Below are positions 1-7,640 of a DNA stretch of 64,000 bases, piece by piece. The notes below the pieces were generated by a model. It saw only the letters and a program-made list of their open reading frames with translations, was not told the origin of the DNA and made no database searches. The stretch is from a virus, in IMG/VR virus record IMGVR_UViG_3300046804_002762, positions 1 through 64,000 of that record; one strand, written 5' to 3'. The position numbers were made by a program, and so were the translations under genes. How positions within the stretch are numbered: position 1 is the first letter of the stretch; every line of letters begins with the position of its first letter.

Positions 1-288
1 CAACAACTCTAGGTTCTGGAGTAGTTAATTCATCTCTAACTTCTGTTGGTACTTTATCGGGTGGTCTCAATATTGCTTCAGGACAGACTTATAAGATTAA
101 TAGCGTTAATGTTCTTGATGCAACAACTCTAGGTTCTGGAGTAGTTAATTCATCTCTAACTTCAGTTGGTACTTTATCGGGTGGTCTCAATATTGCTTCA
201 GGACAGACTTATAAGATTAATAGCGTTAATGTTCTTGATGCAACAACTCTAGGTTCTGGAGTAGTTAATTCATCTCTAACTTCCGTTG
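1..288 (+). repeat. 120-bp tandem repeat within the fibre gene
   Basis: The units start at 1, 121 and 241. The first two are almost base-identical and the third matches for about 48 bases before diverging. Each unit encodes 40 residues (TTLGSGVVNSSLTSVGTLSG and onward), so unit changes keep the frame. More copies may lie upstream of the window. Confidence 0.9.
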
Positions 289-923
289 GAACATTAAATT
301 CATTAAATGTCTCAGGAACCGCAACATTTGCTGGAATTACTACAGTTACTGGTACAACATTATTTGCAAAACAACTAAACGTTTCTGGAGTTTCTACTGC
401 AGGTTCTTTTATAAAATCTGGAGGAACCTCAAGTCAATTCTTGAAAGCAGATGGTTCCGTAGATAGTAATACTTATTTAACTTCCTCTTCAACATCTGTA
501 ACTGATGATATCTCAACAGATGCTACCAGATACCTTACATTTACAAGTTCCACATCTGGATCTATCTCTGGTGTAAATGTTTCTTCAACAAATCTCCAAT
601 ATAATCCACTATCTGGAAATCTAGCAGCAACTCAATTTACATCTCTATCTGATGCTGCACAAAAAACTAATGTAAGGCCGATAGAAAATCCAATTGAAAT
701 TACAAAACAACTTGATGGAGTTAGGTTTGATTGGATAAATAACAATAAACCTTCACTTGGTTTGATTGCTCAAGAAGTTGAAAAAGTTCTTCCAGAACTC
801 GTTGAGACCAATAGTGATGGTATTAAGTCAGTAAGTTACTCTAATATGGTTGGTCTTTTAATTGAAGCAATCAAAGAACAACAAGTTCGTATTGAAGAAC
901 TGGAGAGAAAGTTAAATGCCTAA
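1..923 (+). CDS. Tail fibre protein, C-terminal part with S74 chaperone domain (5' partial)
   Basis: The reading frame is open from base 3 and runs off the left edge. The visible N-terminal part is made of 40-residue repeats rich in Ser, Thr, Gly and Asn, followed by a fibre-like stretch. The last ~90 residues look like a peptidase S74 intramolecular chaperone: SLSDAAQKTNVRPIENP, then GLIAQEVEKVLPELV and a terminal coiled coil ending EELERKL. In known S74 fibres this domain trimerises the fibre and then cleaves itself off just before the conserved serine, here probably the S of TSLSDAAQK. A separate protein starting at 441 is unlikely because the upstream frame is continuous. It overlaps the next gene by 8 bases. 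Confidence 0.85.
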   Translation, partial: TTLGSGVVNSSLTSVGTLSGGLNIASGQTYKINSVNVLDATTLGSGVVNSSLTSVGTLSGGLNIASGQTYKINSVNVLDATTLGSGVVNSSLTSVGTLNSLNVSGTATFAGITTVTGTTLFAKQLNVSGVSTAGSFIKSGGTSSQFLKADGSVDSNTYLTSSSTSVTDDISTDATRYLTFTSSTSGSISGVNVSSTNLQYNPLSGNLAATQFTSLSDAAQKTNVRPIENPIEITKQLDGVRFDWINNNKPSLGLIAQEVEKVLPELVETNSDGIKSVSYSNMVGLLIEAIKEQQVRIEELERKLNA

Positions 924-2106
924 TCAGTTTTTATCACCAGAAGGAGATTTAGAAAACTATTTTGTAAGTGAGTATTGGTTAATTGACCAGTATATTGGCG
1001 ATGCTTTATGGATTTTGGGTTCTGGAGCTAATGGAAGACTTGGTAACGGAGCAACAACAGGTAACATAAGTACTCCAGTCACAACATTTGCTGGGGGAAC
1101 TAATTGGAAACAAGTAAGTTGTGCAAATGGACATACAGCAGCAATCAAAACTGATGGAACTCTATGGACTTGGGGTACTGGATCTAATGGAAGACTCGGA
1201 AACGCACAAGTAACCAATGTATCCACTCCAATCACCACATTTGCTGGAGGAACCAACTGGAAACAAGTAAGTGGTGGAAATATCCATACAGCAGTAATCA
1301 AAACTGATGGAACCTTATGGATTTGGGGTAATGGATATAATGGAAGATTAGGAAATGCATCAACAACCAATGTATCCACTCCAATCACCACATTTGCCGG
1401 AGGAACTAACTGGAAACAAGTAAGTTCTGGAGGTTATCATACAGCAGCAATCAAAACTGATGGAACTTTATGGATTTGGGGAAGTGGATCTGGTGGAAAA
1501 CTTGGAAATAACACAACAGTCGATACATCCACTCCAATCACCACATTTGCAGGAGGAAACAACTGGAAACAAGTCAGTTGTGGAATTTTTCATACATCAG
1601 CAATTAAAACCGATGGAACCTTATGGGCTTGGGGTTCTGGATCAGTCGGACAACTTGGAAACGCGGAAGCATTAGGAAGCACTAAATTTACTCCAGTCAC
1701 CACATTTGCTGGAGGAACTAATTGGAAACAAGTAAGTTCTGGAGATAATCATACGGCAGCAATCAAAACTGATGGAACCTTATGGACTTGGGGAAGTGGA
1801 TCTAGTGGAAAACTTGGAAATAGCACAACAGGCGATAGATCCACTCCAATCACCACATTTGCAGGAGGAAACAACTGGAAACAAGTATGTGCTGGAGATA
1901 CTCATACATCAGCAATTAAAACCGATGGAACCTTATGGACTTGGGGTGGTGGTGCTTTTGGACAACTTGGAAACGCGGCAACGAGTAATAGATTAACTCC
2001 ATCCACCATATTTGTTGGAGAAACTAATTGGAAACAAGTTGATTGTGGATATAGGAATACAGTAGCAGTCCAAGCAGGTATCAACGCCGAGTACCCACTC
2101 TCATAA
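916..2106 (+). CDS. RCC1-like seven-bladed propeller protein 1
   Basis: A 396-residue protein. After a ~33-residue unique N-terminus (MPNQFLSPEGDLENYFVSEY) it consists of seven ~52-residue repeats of the type WTWGxGxxGxLGN ... TPxTTFAGGxNWKQVxxGxxHTAAIKTDGTL. Seven WG-LGN motifs and seven NWKQV motifs are present, which fits one closed RCC1/BLIP-II type beta-propeller. It sits directly after an S74 fibre and before a DUF4376 protein, so a virion adhesin or receptor-binding role is inferred. The residues between NWKQV and the HTAAIK strand vary most between blades. The end overlaps the late promoter at 2102. Confidence 0.8.
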   Translation: MPNQFLSPEGDLENYFVSEYWLIDQYIGDALWILGSGANGRLGNGATTGNISTPVTTFAGGTNWKQVSCANGHTAAIKTDGTLWTWGTGSNGRLGNAQVTNVSTPITTFAGGTNWKQVSGGNIHTAVIKTDGTLWIWGNGYNGRLGNASTTNVSTPITTFAGGTNWKQVSSGGYHTAAIKTDGTLWIWGSGSGGKLGNNTTVDTSTPITTFAGGNNWKQVSCGIFHTSAIKTDGTLWAWGSGSVGQLGNAEALGSTKFTPVTTFAGGTNWKQVSSGDNHTAAIKTDGTLWTWGSGSSGKLGNSTTGDRSTPITTFAGGNNWKQVCAGDTHTSAIKTDGTLWTWGGGAFGQLGNAATSNRLTPSTIFVGETNWKQVDCGYRNTVAVQAGINAEYPLS

Positions 2107-2110
2107 ATAC
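2102..2110 (+). promoter_or_regulatory. Late promoter, CATAAATAC
   Basis: It matches the T4-like cyanophage late consensus (ATAAATAC) and lies 14 bases before the start at 2124. It overlaps the stop region of the preceding gene, as is common in these phages. Confidence 0.7.
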
Positions 2111-2123
2111 TTAAAAAACGATA

Positions 2124-2798
2124 ATGGAAATAGCACTCATTCATAACAACTCATTAGAACTTGGTCCTTTCGGGATGAATGTTCATTATATCAATCAAGA
2201 GTTAGAAGAACTTGAAGTAGAAGAACGCATATCTCCACAAAGTTTTTCCCAACTCCCCATTCATTTTAGTGATGGACTTACTCATCTTCTTCCAACCGAA
2301 AGAGTGATTCCAGAGAATGATCCAAAGTATCAAAATGTAGGAGATTTTAGTTGGGAAATTATTGAAGAAGATGGTGTTCCCGTAAAGGTTGTATTCACTC
2401 ACGAAGTTGCTGATAAGACTTTAGAAGAAGTCAAAGCAACTCGTAAGCAAGAAGTTGCTCCAGCAAGAAAACAAAAAGAAAATACTGTTACCACTCTTAC
2501 AGTCAATAATACTGAAGTAGAAGTATCAACCTCAAGAGAAGAAAGATTGATGCTTGCAAGTAAACTTTCAGCATCTCCTGGGCCTCATAACTTTAAGTTC
2601 CAAAATACTTGGTTAGAGATTACTACAGAAGAACTTCAGTATATTGTAAGTGAAGTTGATAAAGTAGTTCAAGAAGCATTTGATTGGGAGTTAGCAAAAC
2701 TTCAAGAGATTGATGCTTGTGAGACAATTGATGAGGTTTATGATGTTGTGATTGTAGAGCAACCAGAACTAGAAACCCCTCAATTACCAGTAGAGTGA
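2124..2798 (+). CDS. DUF4376-type tail fibre assembly-like protein
   Basis: A 224-residue protein. Residues ~105-210 carry the DUF4376 pattern: an Arg/Lys-rich helix (ATRKQEVAPARKQ), a small beta unit (TVNNTEVEVSTSREERLML), an aromatic strand (FQNTWLEITTEELQYI) and a helical end. Proteins with this domain are found beside phage tail fibres and are thought to help fibre assembly or form fibre tips. It lies between two RCC1 propeller genes and is driven by the late promoter at 2102. Confidence 0.7.
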   Translation: MEIALIHNNSLELGPFGMNVHYINQELEELEVEERISPQSFSQLPIHFSDGLTHLLPTERVIPENDPKYQNVGDFSWEIIEEDGVPVKVVFTHEVADKTLEEVKATRKQEVAPARKQKENTVTTLTVNNTEVEVSTSREERLMLASKLSASPGPHNFKFQNTWLEITTEELQYIVSEVDKVVQEAFDWELAKLQEIDACETIDEVYDVVIVEQPELETPQLPVE

Positions 2799-2799
2799 A

Positions 2800-4026
2800 A
2801 TGAGTAGAGTAGAAACAACCACTAACTTTAGAGATAGTCTTGGTGTTGATTTAGGTAGAAAGTTAGTCACCAAAGACTATCTCATTAGTGTTTATCCAGA
2901 AATTGGAGATAAGATTGGTATTCCTCCAGAACTGTGGATTTGGGGTAGTGGAAGTAACGGAAAACTTGGAAACGCAGTAACAACCGATATATCCACACCA
3001 GTCACCACATTTGCCGGAGGAACCAATTGGAAACAAGTTTCTTCTAATGGAAATTCTCATACAGCAGCAATCAAAACTGATGGAACCTTATGGACTTGGG
3101 GTAGTGGGGATAGTGGACAAATTGGAAACAACTCAACAACCACCGTATCTACTCCAGTCACCACATTTGCCGGAGGAACCAATTGGAAACAAGTTTCTAA
3201 TGGAAATTCTCATACAGCAGCAATCAAAACTGATGGAACCTTATGGACTTGGGGAGATGGATCTAACGGAAGACTTGGAAATGCATCAACATCCGGTGCA
3301 TCCACTCCAGTCACCACATTTGCTGGAGGAAATAATTGGAAACAAGTAAGTTTTGGAACTGCTCATATAGCAGCAATCAAAACTGATGGAACCCTATGGA
3401 CTTGGGGTAGTGGAAGTAATGGACAACTTGGAAACGCAGTAACAACAGGTAACATAAGCACTCCAGTTACCACATTTGCCGGTGGAACCAACTGGAAACA
3501 AGTGAGTGGAGGTGATATCACAGCAGCAATCAAAACTGATGGAACCTTATGGACTTGGGGTAGTGCAAGTAGCGGAAAACTTGGAAATGCAGTAATAACA
3601 GGTAACATAAGTACTCCAATCACAACATTTGCTGGAGGAAACAACTGGAAACAAGTTGCTTGTGGAAGTATACATATGGCAGCAATCAAGACTGATGGAA
3701 CATTATGGGTTTGGGGTCTTGGAAGTTATGGAAAACTTGGAAACGGAGCAACAACAGGTAATATATCCACTCCAGTCACCACATTTGTTGGAGGAACCAA
3801 CTGGAAACAAGTTTCTAATGGAAATTCTAATACAGCAGCAATCAAGACTGATGGAACATTATGGGCTTGGGGCAGTGGAAGTAATGGAAGACTTGGAAAC
3901 GCAGTAACAACAGGTAACATAAGCACTCCAGTCACCACATTTGCTGGAGGAAATAATTGGAAACAAGTAAGTTTTGGAACTGTCCATACAACAGCAATAC
4001 AATCAGTAGATTTCTCACCATTCTAA
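2800..4026 (+). CDS. RCC1-like seven-bladed propeller protein 2
   Basis: A 408-residue paralogue of the protein at 916 with a different ~45-residue N-terminus (MSRVETTTNFRDSLGVDLGR, ending PELWIWG). Seven WxWGxGxxGxLGN units are present, so this is again one full propeller. The repeats are similar to those of the first copy at DNA level, which suggests gene conversion among copies. It starts one base after the stop of the DUF4376 gene, in the same transcription unit. Confidence 0.8.
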   Translation: MSRVETTTNFRDSLGVDLGRKLVTKDYLISVYPEIGDKIGIPPELWIWGSGSNGKLGNAVTTDISTPVTTFAGGTNWKQVSSNGNSHTAAIKTDGTLWTWGSGDSGQIGNNSTTTVSTPVTTFAGGTNWKQVSNGNSHTAAIKTDGTLWTWGDGSNGRLGNASTSGASTPVTTFAGGNNWKQVSFGTAHIAAIKTDGTLWTWGSGSNGQLGNAVTTGNISTPVTTFAGGTNWKQVSGGDITAAIKTDGTLWTWGSASSGKLGNAVITGNISTPITTFAGGNNWKQVACGSIHMAAIKTDGTLWVWGLGSYGKLGNGATTGNISTPVTTFVGGTNWKQVSNGNSNTAAIKTDGTLWAWGSGSNGRLGNAVTTGNISTPVTTFAGGNNWKQVSFGTVHTTAIQSVDFSPF

Positions 4027-4033
4027 TAAATAC
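4024..4033 (+). promoter_or_regulatory. Late promoter, TAATAAATAC
   Basis: A late promoter-like string at the stop of the second propeller gene, 24 bases before the start at 4058. It probably drives the 4058-7618 glycosylation unit. Confidence 0.65.
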
Positions 4034-4057
4034 CTCAAGATACATTTAATATTCTTT

Positions 4058-5398
4058 ATGAACCCTCTTGAGTTGGTCACAAAAACTCTATACTCCTTCA
4101 ACGAAAAAGAACTTACAGCACAAGTTCTTCAGGCATTTGGAAAAAGAGCAGAAACCTTTGAGCAACACAATGATGTTGCTAAAATTTTCTTTGAGATAAA
4201 AGATTTCTCAAATGCTATTACTTATGGCGAGAAAGCACTTAAGTTAGCAAGGTCAAAAGAAGAAAAATATACAACAGCAAAGAACCTGATTAATGCTTAT
4301 AATCAAAATAATTATCCGGAAAAAGCAATAACTCAAATAACAAAAATAAAATCACAAAATCCACAAGATACTGAACTTCTTCTTGAGGAAACTTTTTCAT
4401 ATTCTGCTCTCAATCAAAAAGAGAAATCAGAAAAACTTTTATTTGACCTAATTAAAAAAAGACTACCAGAAGAGATTGAAAGAAAAGCATATCATAATCT
4501 ATCCGGACATTATTTCAGGAAGGATGATATTCATACAGGACTTCAGCACTTTCTCAAAGCAGGAGAAGTAGAAGCATATAAGAATAGAAAACTTCCAGAG
4601 TATGAGAAATGGGATGGTACAGTAACTCCAGGAAGAACTGTAATTATTGATAATCAGTGTGGTGCTGGTGATGAAGTGATTCATATCAGGTTTATGAAGC
4701 ATATTAAAAAACTTGGAATGAAACCAGTCTGGACAACAACACGAAGAGACCTACAAAAAATCTTCCAATACAACGGGTTTGAAGTTGAATGTGTTTGGGA
4801 TAAACCAGAACTACCAAAGGATACTTGCTGGGTTTATGCTCTTGCTCTTCCTTATTATCTCAATCTCAAAGTAGAAGATTTAGGACAAACTCCTTACCTC
4901 AAACCACTACCACAGAAAGAAGAACAATATTCATATCTACAAGAAGATAAGAACTATAAGATTGGTACATTCTGGAACTCTGGTTCTGGATTTGAACAGG
5001 CACATTTCCGTTCAATTGATGCTGATGATTTATTCAAAGTTCTATCAAAAACTAATTCATCATTATATTCACTTCAACTACCAGACCAAACACCACCAGA
5101 AGGTTATGATGTAAAAACTTTTGATATTCCAAATCGTGATTTTACTGATACATTTTCACTTGTATCTCAAATGGACTTGGTGATTACTTCTTGTACTTCT
5201 ATTGCTCATATAGCAGCATCACAAGGTAAAGAAGTCTGCGTATTTGTACCGATTATGGAGTACTATGTTTGGACAAGTTCAACAGGAAAATCTTGGTGGT
5301 ATGGAGATAATGTTCATCTCTTTAAGCAAAAGAAACCAAGAAATTGGGACGAACCTTTGAAGCAATTGAAGGAGTTTCTAAATGATAGAGGAGTATAA
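4058..5398 (+). CDS. TPR and GT9-like glycosyltransferase fusion
   Basis: A 446-residue protein. The N-terminal ~180 residues are helical repeats of TPR type (FFEIKDFSNAITYGEKALKL, LINAYNQNNYPEKAITQI). The C-terminal half resembles a GT-B heptosyltransferase-like fold: VIIDNQCGAGDEVIHIRFM near the start of the domain, and DLVITSCTSIAHIAASQGK before VCVFVP near the end, which is the usual acceptor/donor loop region of GT9 enzymes. It is predicted to transfer a sugar to a protein or glycan. It is the first gene of a tightly overlapped unit and shares 17 bases with the next gene. Confidence 0.7.
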   Translation: MNPLELVTKTLYSFNEKELTAQVLQAFGKRAETFEQHNDVAKIFFEIKDFSNAITYGEKALKLARSKEEKYTTAKNLINAYNQNNYPEKAITQITKIKSQNPQDTELLLEETFSYSALNQKEKSEKLLFDLIKKRLPEEIERKAYHNLSGHYFRKDDIHTGLQHFLKAGEVEAYKNRKLPEYEKWDGTVTPGRTVIIDNQCGAGDEVIHIRFMKHIKKLGMKPVWTTTRRDLQKIFQYNGFEVECVWDKPELPKDTCWVYALALPYYLNLKVEDLGQTPYLKPLPQKEEQYSYLQEDKNYKIGTFWNSGSGFEQAHFRSIDADDLFKVLSKTNSSLYSLQLPDQTPPEGYDVKTFDIPNRDFTDTFSLVSQMDLVITSCTSIAHIAASQGKEVCVFVPIMEYYVWTSSTGKSWWYGDNVHLFKQKKPRNWDEPLKQLKEFLNDRGV

Positions 5399-5840
5399 CC
5401 TTTCTTTTCTCAATCTAAATATCATTAAGAACAAACTTCTTGAAATAGAAACCAGTTCTCACGGACTTGTAACCAAAGGTGTTTCCACTTATAATTATGG
5501 AATGCCTATTTTAATGTATCCAGAACTGACTGGATTGAAGAATGTACTTAAGCAATATATTAGATTATATTGTAATAAGTATGAGATTCCACCTTTAAAG
5601 TTTATCAACAGTTGGTTTAATATTTCACAATCAGGTAATAAACTTAAGGCACATAAGCACGAAGAAAGTATTGTAAGTGGAGCATTTTATATTTCTGGAA
5701 AGACTCCTTTAATATTTCCAGAGACCTCAATCAATCCTTATCCCGGTCTGTTAGTTATTTTCTCAAGTGATTTGATTCACTATACTGAAGAAGAAACTGA
5801 AGAACGAATTATTATTAGTTTTAATACAGATTACCTATGA
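5382..5840 (+). CDS. 2OG-Fe(II) oxygenase family protein
   Basis: A 152-residue protein with the layout of the small putative 2-oxoglutarate/iron oxygenases common in cyanophages. The iron-binding part is HKHEESIVSGAFYISG (His and Glu candidates near residue 88), followed by GLLVIFSSDLIHYTEE (second His) and ERIIISFNTDYL (the Arg usually binds 2-oxoglutarate). Such enzymes hydroxylate proteins or small molecules. Its place inside a glycosyltransferase run suggests it may create hydroxylated residues or modify sugars; this is inference. Confidence 0.7.
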   Translation: MIEEYNLSFLNLNIIKNKLLEIETSSHGLVTKGVSTYNYGMPILMYPELTGLKNVLKQYIRLYCNKYEIPPLKFINSWFNISQSGNKLKAHKHEESIVSGAFYISGKTPLIFPETSINPYPGLLVIFSSDLIHYTEEETEERIIISFNTDYL

Positions 5841-6625
5841 AATTTTTATTTTTGGTTGGTTCGGCACTCAAGCATTTTCAAGAAGAAAAGTTTAGTGCTT
5901 ATGATGAACAACAAAGATTTGAACAAACATTAAAGACGATTGAATGTATAAGAGAAAAAGTACCAAATTCTTATGTCGTTTTATTTGAATGTTCTTCTAA
6001 ACTAATTGATGAGAAGCAAAAAGATACACTTAAAGAAAAAGCAGATTTGTTTTTAGAATTTTATAATGAACCAGTACTCAAACAAATCTATGAAAACCTT
6101 GAAGAAAGACCAGAACTGATTACTTATGGCAAATCATTATTAGAAACCAGAGGATTGTTGAATGCTCTTTATGTAATCAAGAAACACAATCTTTTTAGTG
6201 ATAGTCAAAGAGTATTCAAACTGACTGGAAGATACTTGTTGAATGAGTATTTTGATATTAAAGATTACGAATCAAAGTTTCTTGAGGAAAAATATGTAAT
6301 CAAAAAGTATGATTATCTTTCACAAGAAGCAGAAAATTTTGATGATAAAGAACTTGAAAATGTTTATGCTTATCTTTATGGAGCTCAAGGTATGATGGTA
6401 ACTGGTCTATGGTCTTTTGACCGTATGCTTTTTAATGAAATTGTTGAGTCACTTGAGAAAGCATTTGTTTATATGGAAAAGATGCTCCAATTTACATCAG
6501 GTACTGATGTTGAACACTCACTTTATCGGTTCTTAAACAAAAAGAACATAATCAGTATTCCAAATCTTGGTCTCACTACAATTAAAGGAATGAGTGGTGA
6601 AAATGGTGCAAGTTATCAAATATGA
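5837..6625 (+). CDS. Putative glycosyltransferase-like protein
   Basis: 262 residues. A beta-alpha start (MKFLFLVGSALKHF) and the string RVFKLTGRYLLNEYFD, which resembles the KxTGRY segment seen in some GT-A-like phage and bacterial glycan proteins. No clear DxD motif is visible. It overlaps both neighbours by 4 bases (ATGA), so it is translated with the glycosylation unit. The function is inferred mainly from context. Confidence 0.55.
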   Translation: MKFLFLVGSALKHFQEEKFSAYDEQQRFEQTLKTIECIREKVPNSYVVLFECSSKLIDEKQKDTLKEKADLFLEFYNEPVLKQIYENLEERPELITYGKSLLETRGLLNALYVIKKHNLFSDSQRVFKLTGRYLLNEYFDIKDYESKFLEEKYVIKKYDYLSQEAENFDDKELENVYAYLYGAQGMMVTGLWSFDRMLFNEIVESLEKAFVYMEKMLQFTSGTDVEHSLYRFLNKKNIISIPNLGLTTIKGMSGENGASYQI

Positions 6626-7275
6626 AAATAGCAATCTTTTATCATATAGCACAAATGGGTTTGGGTGCTTTTATATATCAACAGCAAATTCATAGACTTT
6701 ATACTTCAGGATTAATCAAAGAAGCATCTCATATTCATTTTGGAGTGAATGGAAACCAAGAACTTTTTAATGTTCCTGATAAGGCAACTATAAATATCAA
6801 TCAAAACTGGAAAGAAGAAACAGATACTTTGGTTTCTTTAAGAGATTTTTGTAAACAAAATCCAGATTATAAAGTTCTTTATTTTCACACAAAAGGTATA
6901 TCTCAACACTGCCTAAATGGAGAGAGTTGGAGACTGATGATGGAATATTTTGTGATTGATAAATGGAAAGAGTGTGTAGATTATTTAAATGAATATGATA
7001 GTGTTGGAAGTAATCTTAAAATCTTAGGACCAACAACTTGGAGTGATGGTAGACAATCGTGGGAAAAAGCAGGAACTCAACATTTTGTAGGAAACTTTTG
7101 GTGGGCAAATGCTTCTTATGTAAATACTTTAGATGATGAGTTTTTGAAGAGTGATTTTAGATTAGACAGAGAATTTTGGATTGGTACTGGAAATGGTAAA
7201 ATGAAATCTTTATATCAACCAGAAGACCACGAACCTTATACATATTTTTATCAGGAGAAGGATTATGTTTCGTGA
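6622..7275 (+). CDS. Putative glycosyltransferase (HTKG-type)
   Basis: 217 residues. Contains YFHTKGISQH, a WRLMMEYF helix, GPTTW and HFVGNFWWANASYV. This HTKG ... GNFWWA arrangement recalls RgpF/DUF616-like glycosyltransferase relatives found in cyanophage and bacterial polysaccharide clusters. ATGA overlap with the preceding gene and a short overlap with the next. The substrate is unknown. Confidence 0.55.
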   Translation: MKIAIFYHIAQMGLGAFIYQQQIHRLYTSGLIKEASHIHFGVNGNQELFNVPDKATININQNWKEETDTLVSLRDFCKQNPDYKVLYFHTKGISQHCLNGESWRLMMEYFVIDKWKECVDYLNEYDSVGSNLKILGPTTWSDGRQSWEKAGTQHFVGNFWWANASYVNTLDDEFLKSDFRLDREFWIGTGNGKMKSLYQPEDHEPYTYFYQEKDYVS

Positions 7276-7618
7276 ATGTGGAGAATGTACTGCTTGCTGT
7301 TCTTGGTTGATTGGTGATGCTTTTGGATGGAAGTTTGGAGCAGGAAAATCTTGTAAGTTCTTGGAATGTAATGGATGTGGTGTTCATAAAGGACGACCAG
7401 AATCTTGTAGAGATTATCAATGTGCTTGGTCTCAATATTTACTTCCAGAAGAAATGAGACCTGATAAGTGTAATGTATTGGTTTCTGTGGAACAAAATGA
7501 GAATGGTCAATATTTAAAGGCATTAGCAATAAATAGTAAAGAAGTAACAAGTGATGTTAAACAATACCTTCAAAAGTGGAGTGAAAGTATGAACACTCCT
7601 GTGATTTTTATAGAGTAA
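7265..7618 (+). CDS. YkgJ-like cysteine-cluster metal-binding protein
   Basis: 117 residues with a CGECTACC (CxxCxxCC) cluster at residues ~5-12, further Cys at CKFLECNGCGVH, and RPESCRDYQCAW. This is the pattern of the YkgJ family of putative zinc or iron-sulfur binding proteins. In bacteria such proteins can sit beside modification enzymes. Here it ends the 4058-7618 unit of sugar enzymes, so a cofactor or redox role for that unit is possible but unproven. Confidence 0.75.
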   Translation: MFRECGECTACCSWLIGDAFGWKFGAGKSCKFLECNGCGVHKGRPESCRDYQCAWSQYLLPEEMRPDKCNVLVSVEQNENGQYLKALAINSKEVTSDVKQYLQKWSESMNTPVIFIE

Positions 7619-7640
7619 AAGTCGTTTCCAAGAATTTCAA

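Noticed and set aside
441-923. A separate 160-residue gene starting at 441
   Set aside because: The frame is open upstream to the window edge and carries the fibre repeats, so 441 is an internal Met.
957-1391. Minus-strand open frames across the propeller genes (also at 1902, 3363, 3726, 7745, 8471)
   Set aside because: They mirror the repeated codons of the RCC1 genes on the other strand, have no ribosome sites and encode Pro/Val-rich repeats with no fold.
1460-1675. Plus-strand frames in propeller genes (1460, 1772, 3011, 3629, 7786)
   Set aside because: Shadow frames of the repeat DNA; each copies the others because the repeats do.
1021-4020. A diversity-generating retroelement acting on the propellers
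   Set aside because: No reverse transcriptase, template repeat or adenine-specific variation is visible; differences between blades look like ordinary divergence and conversion.
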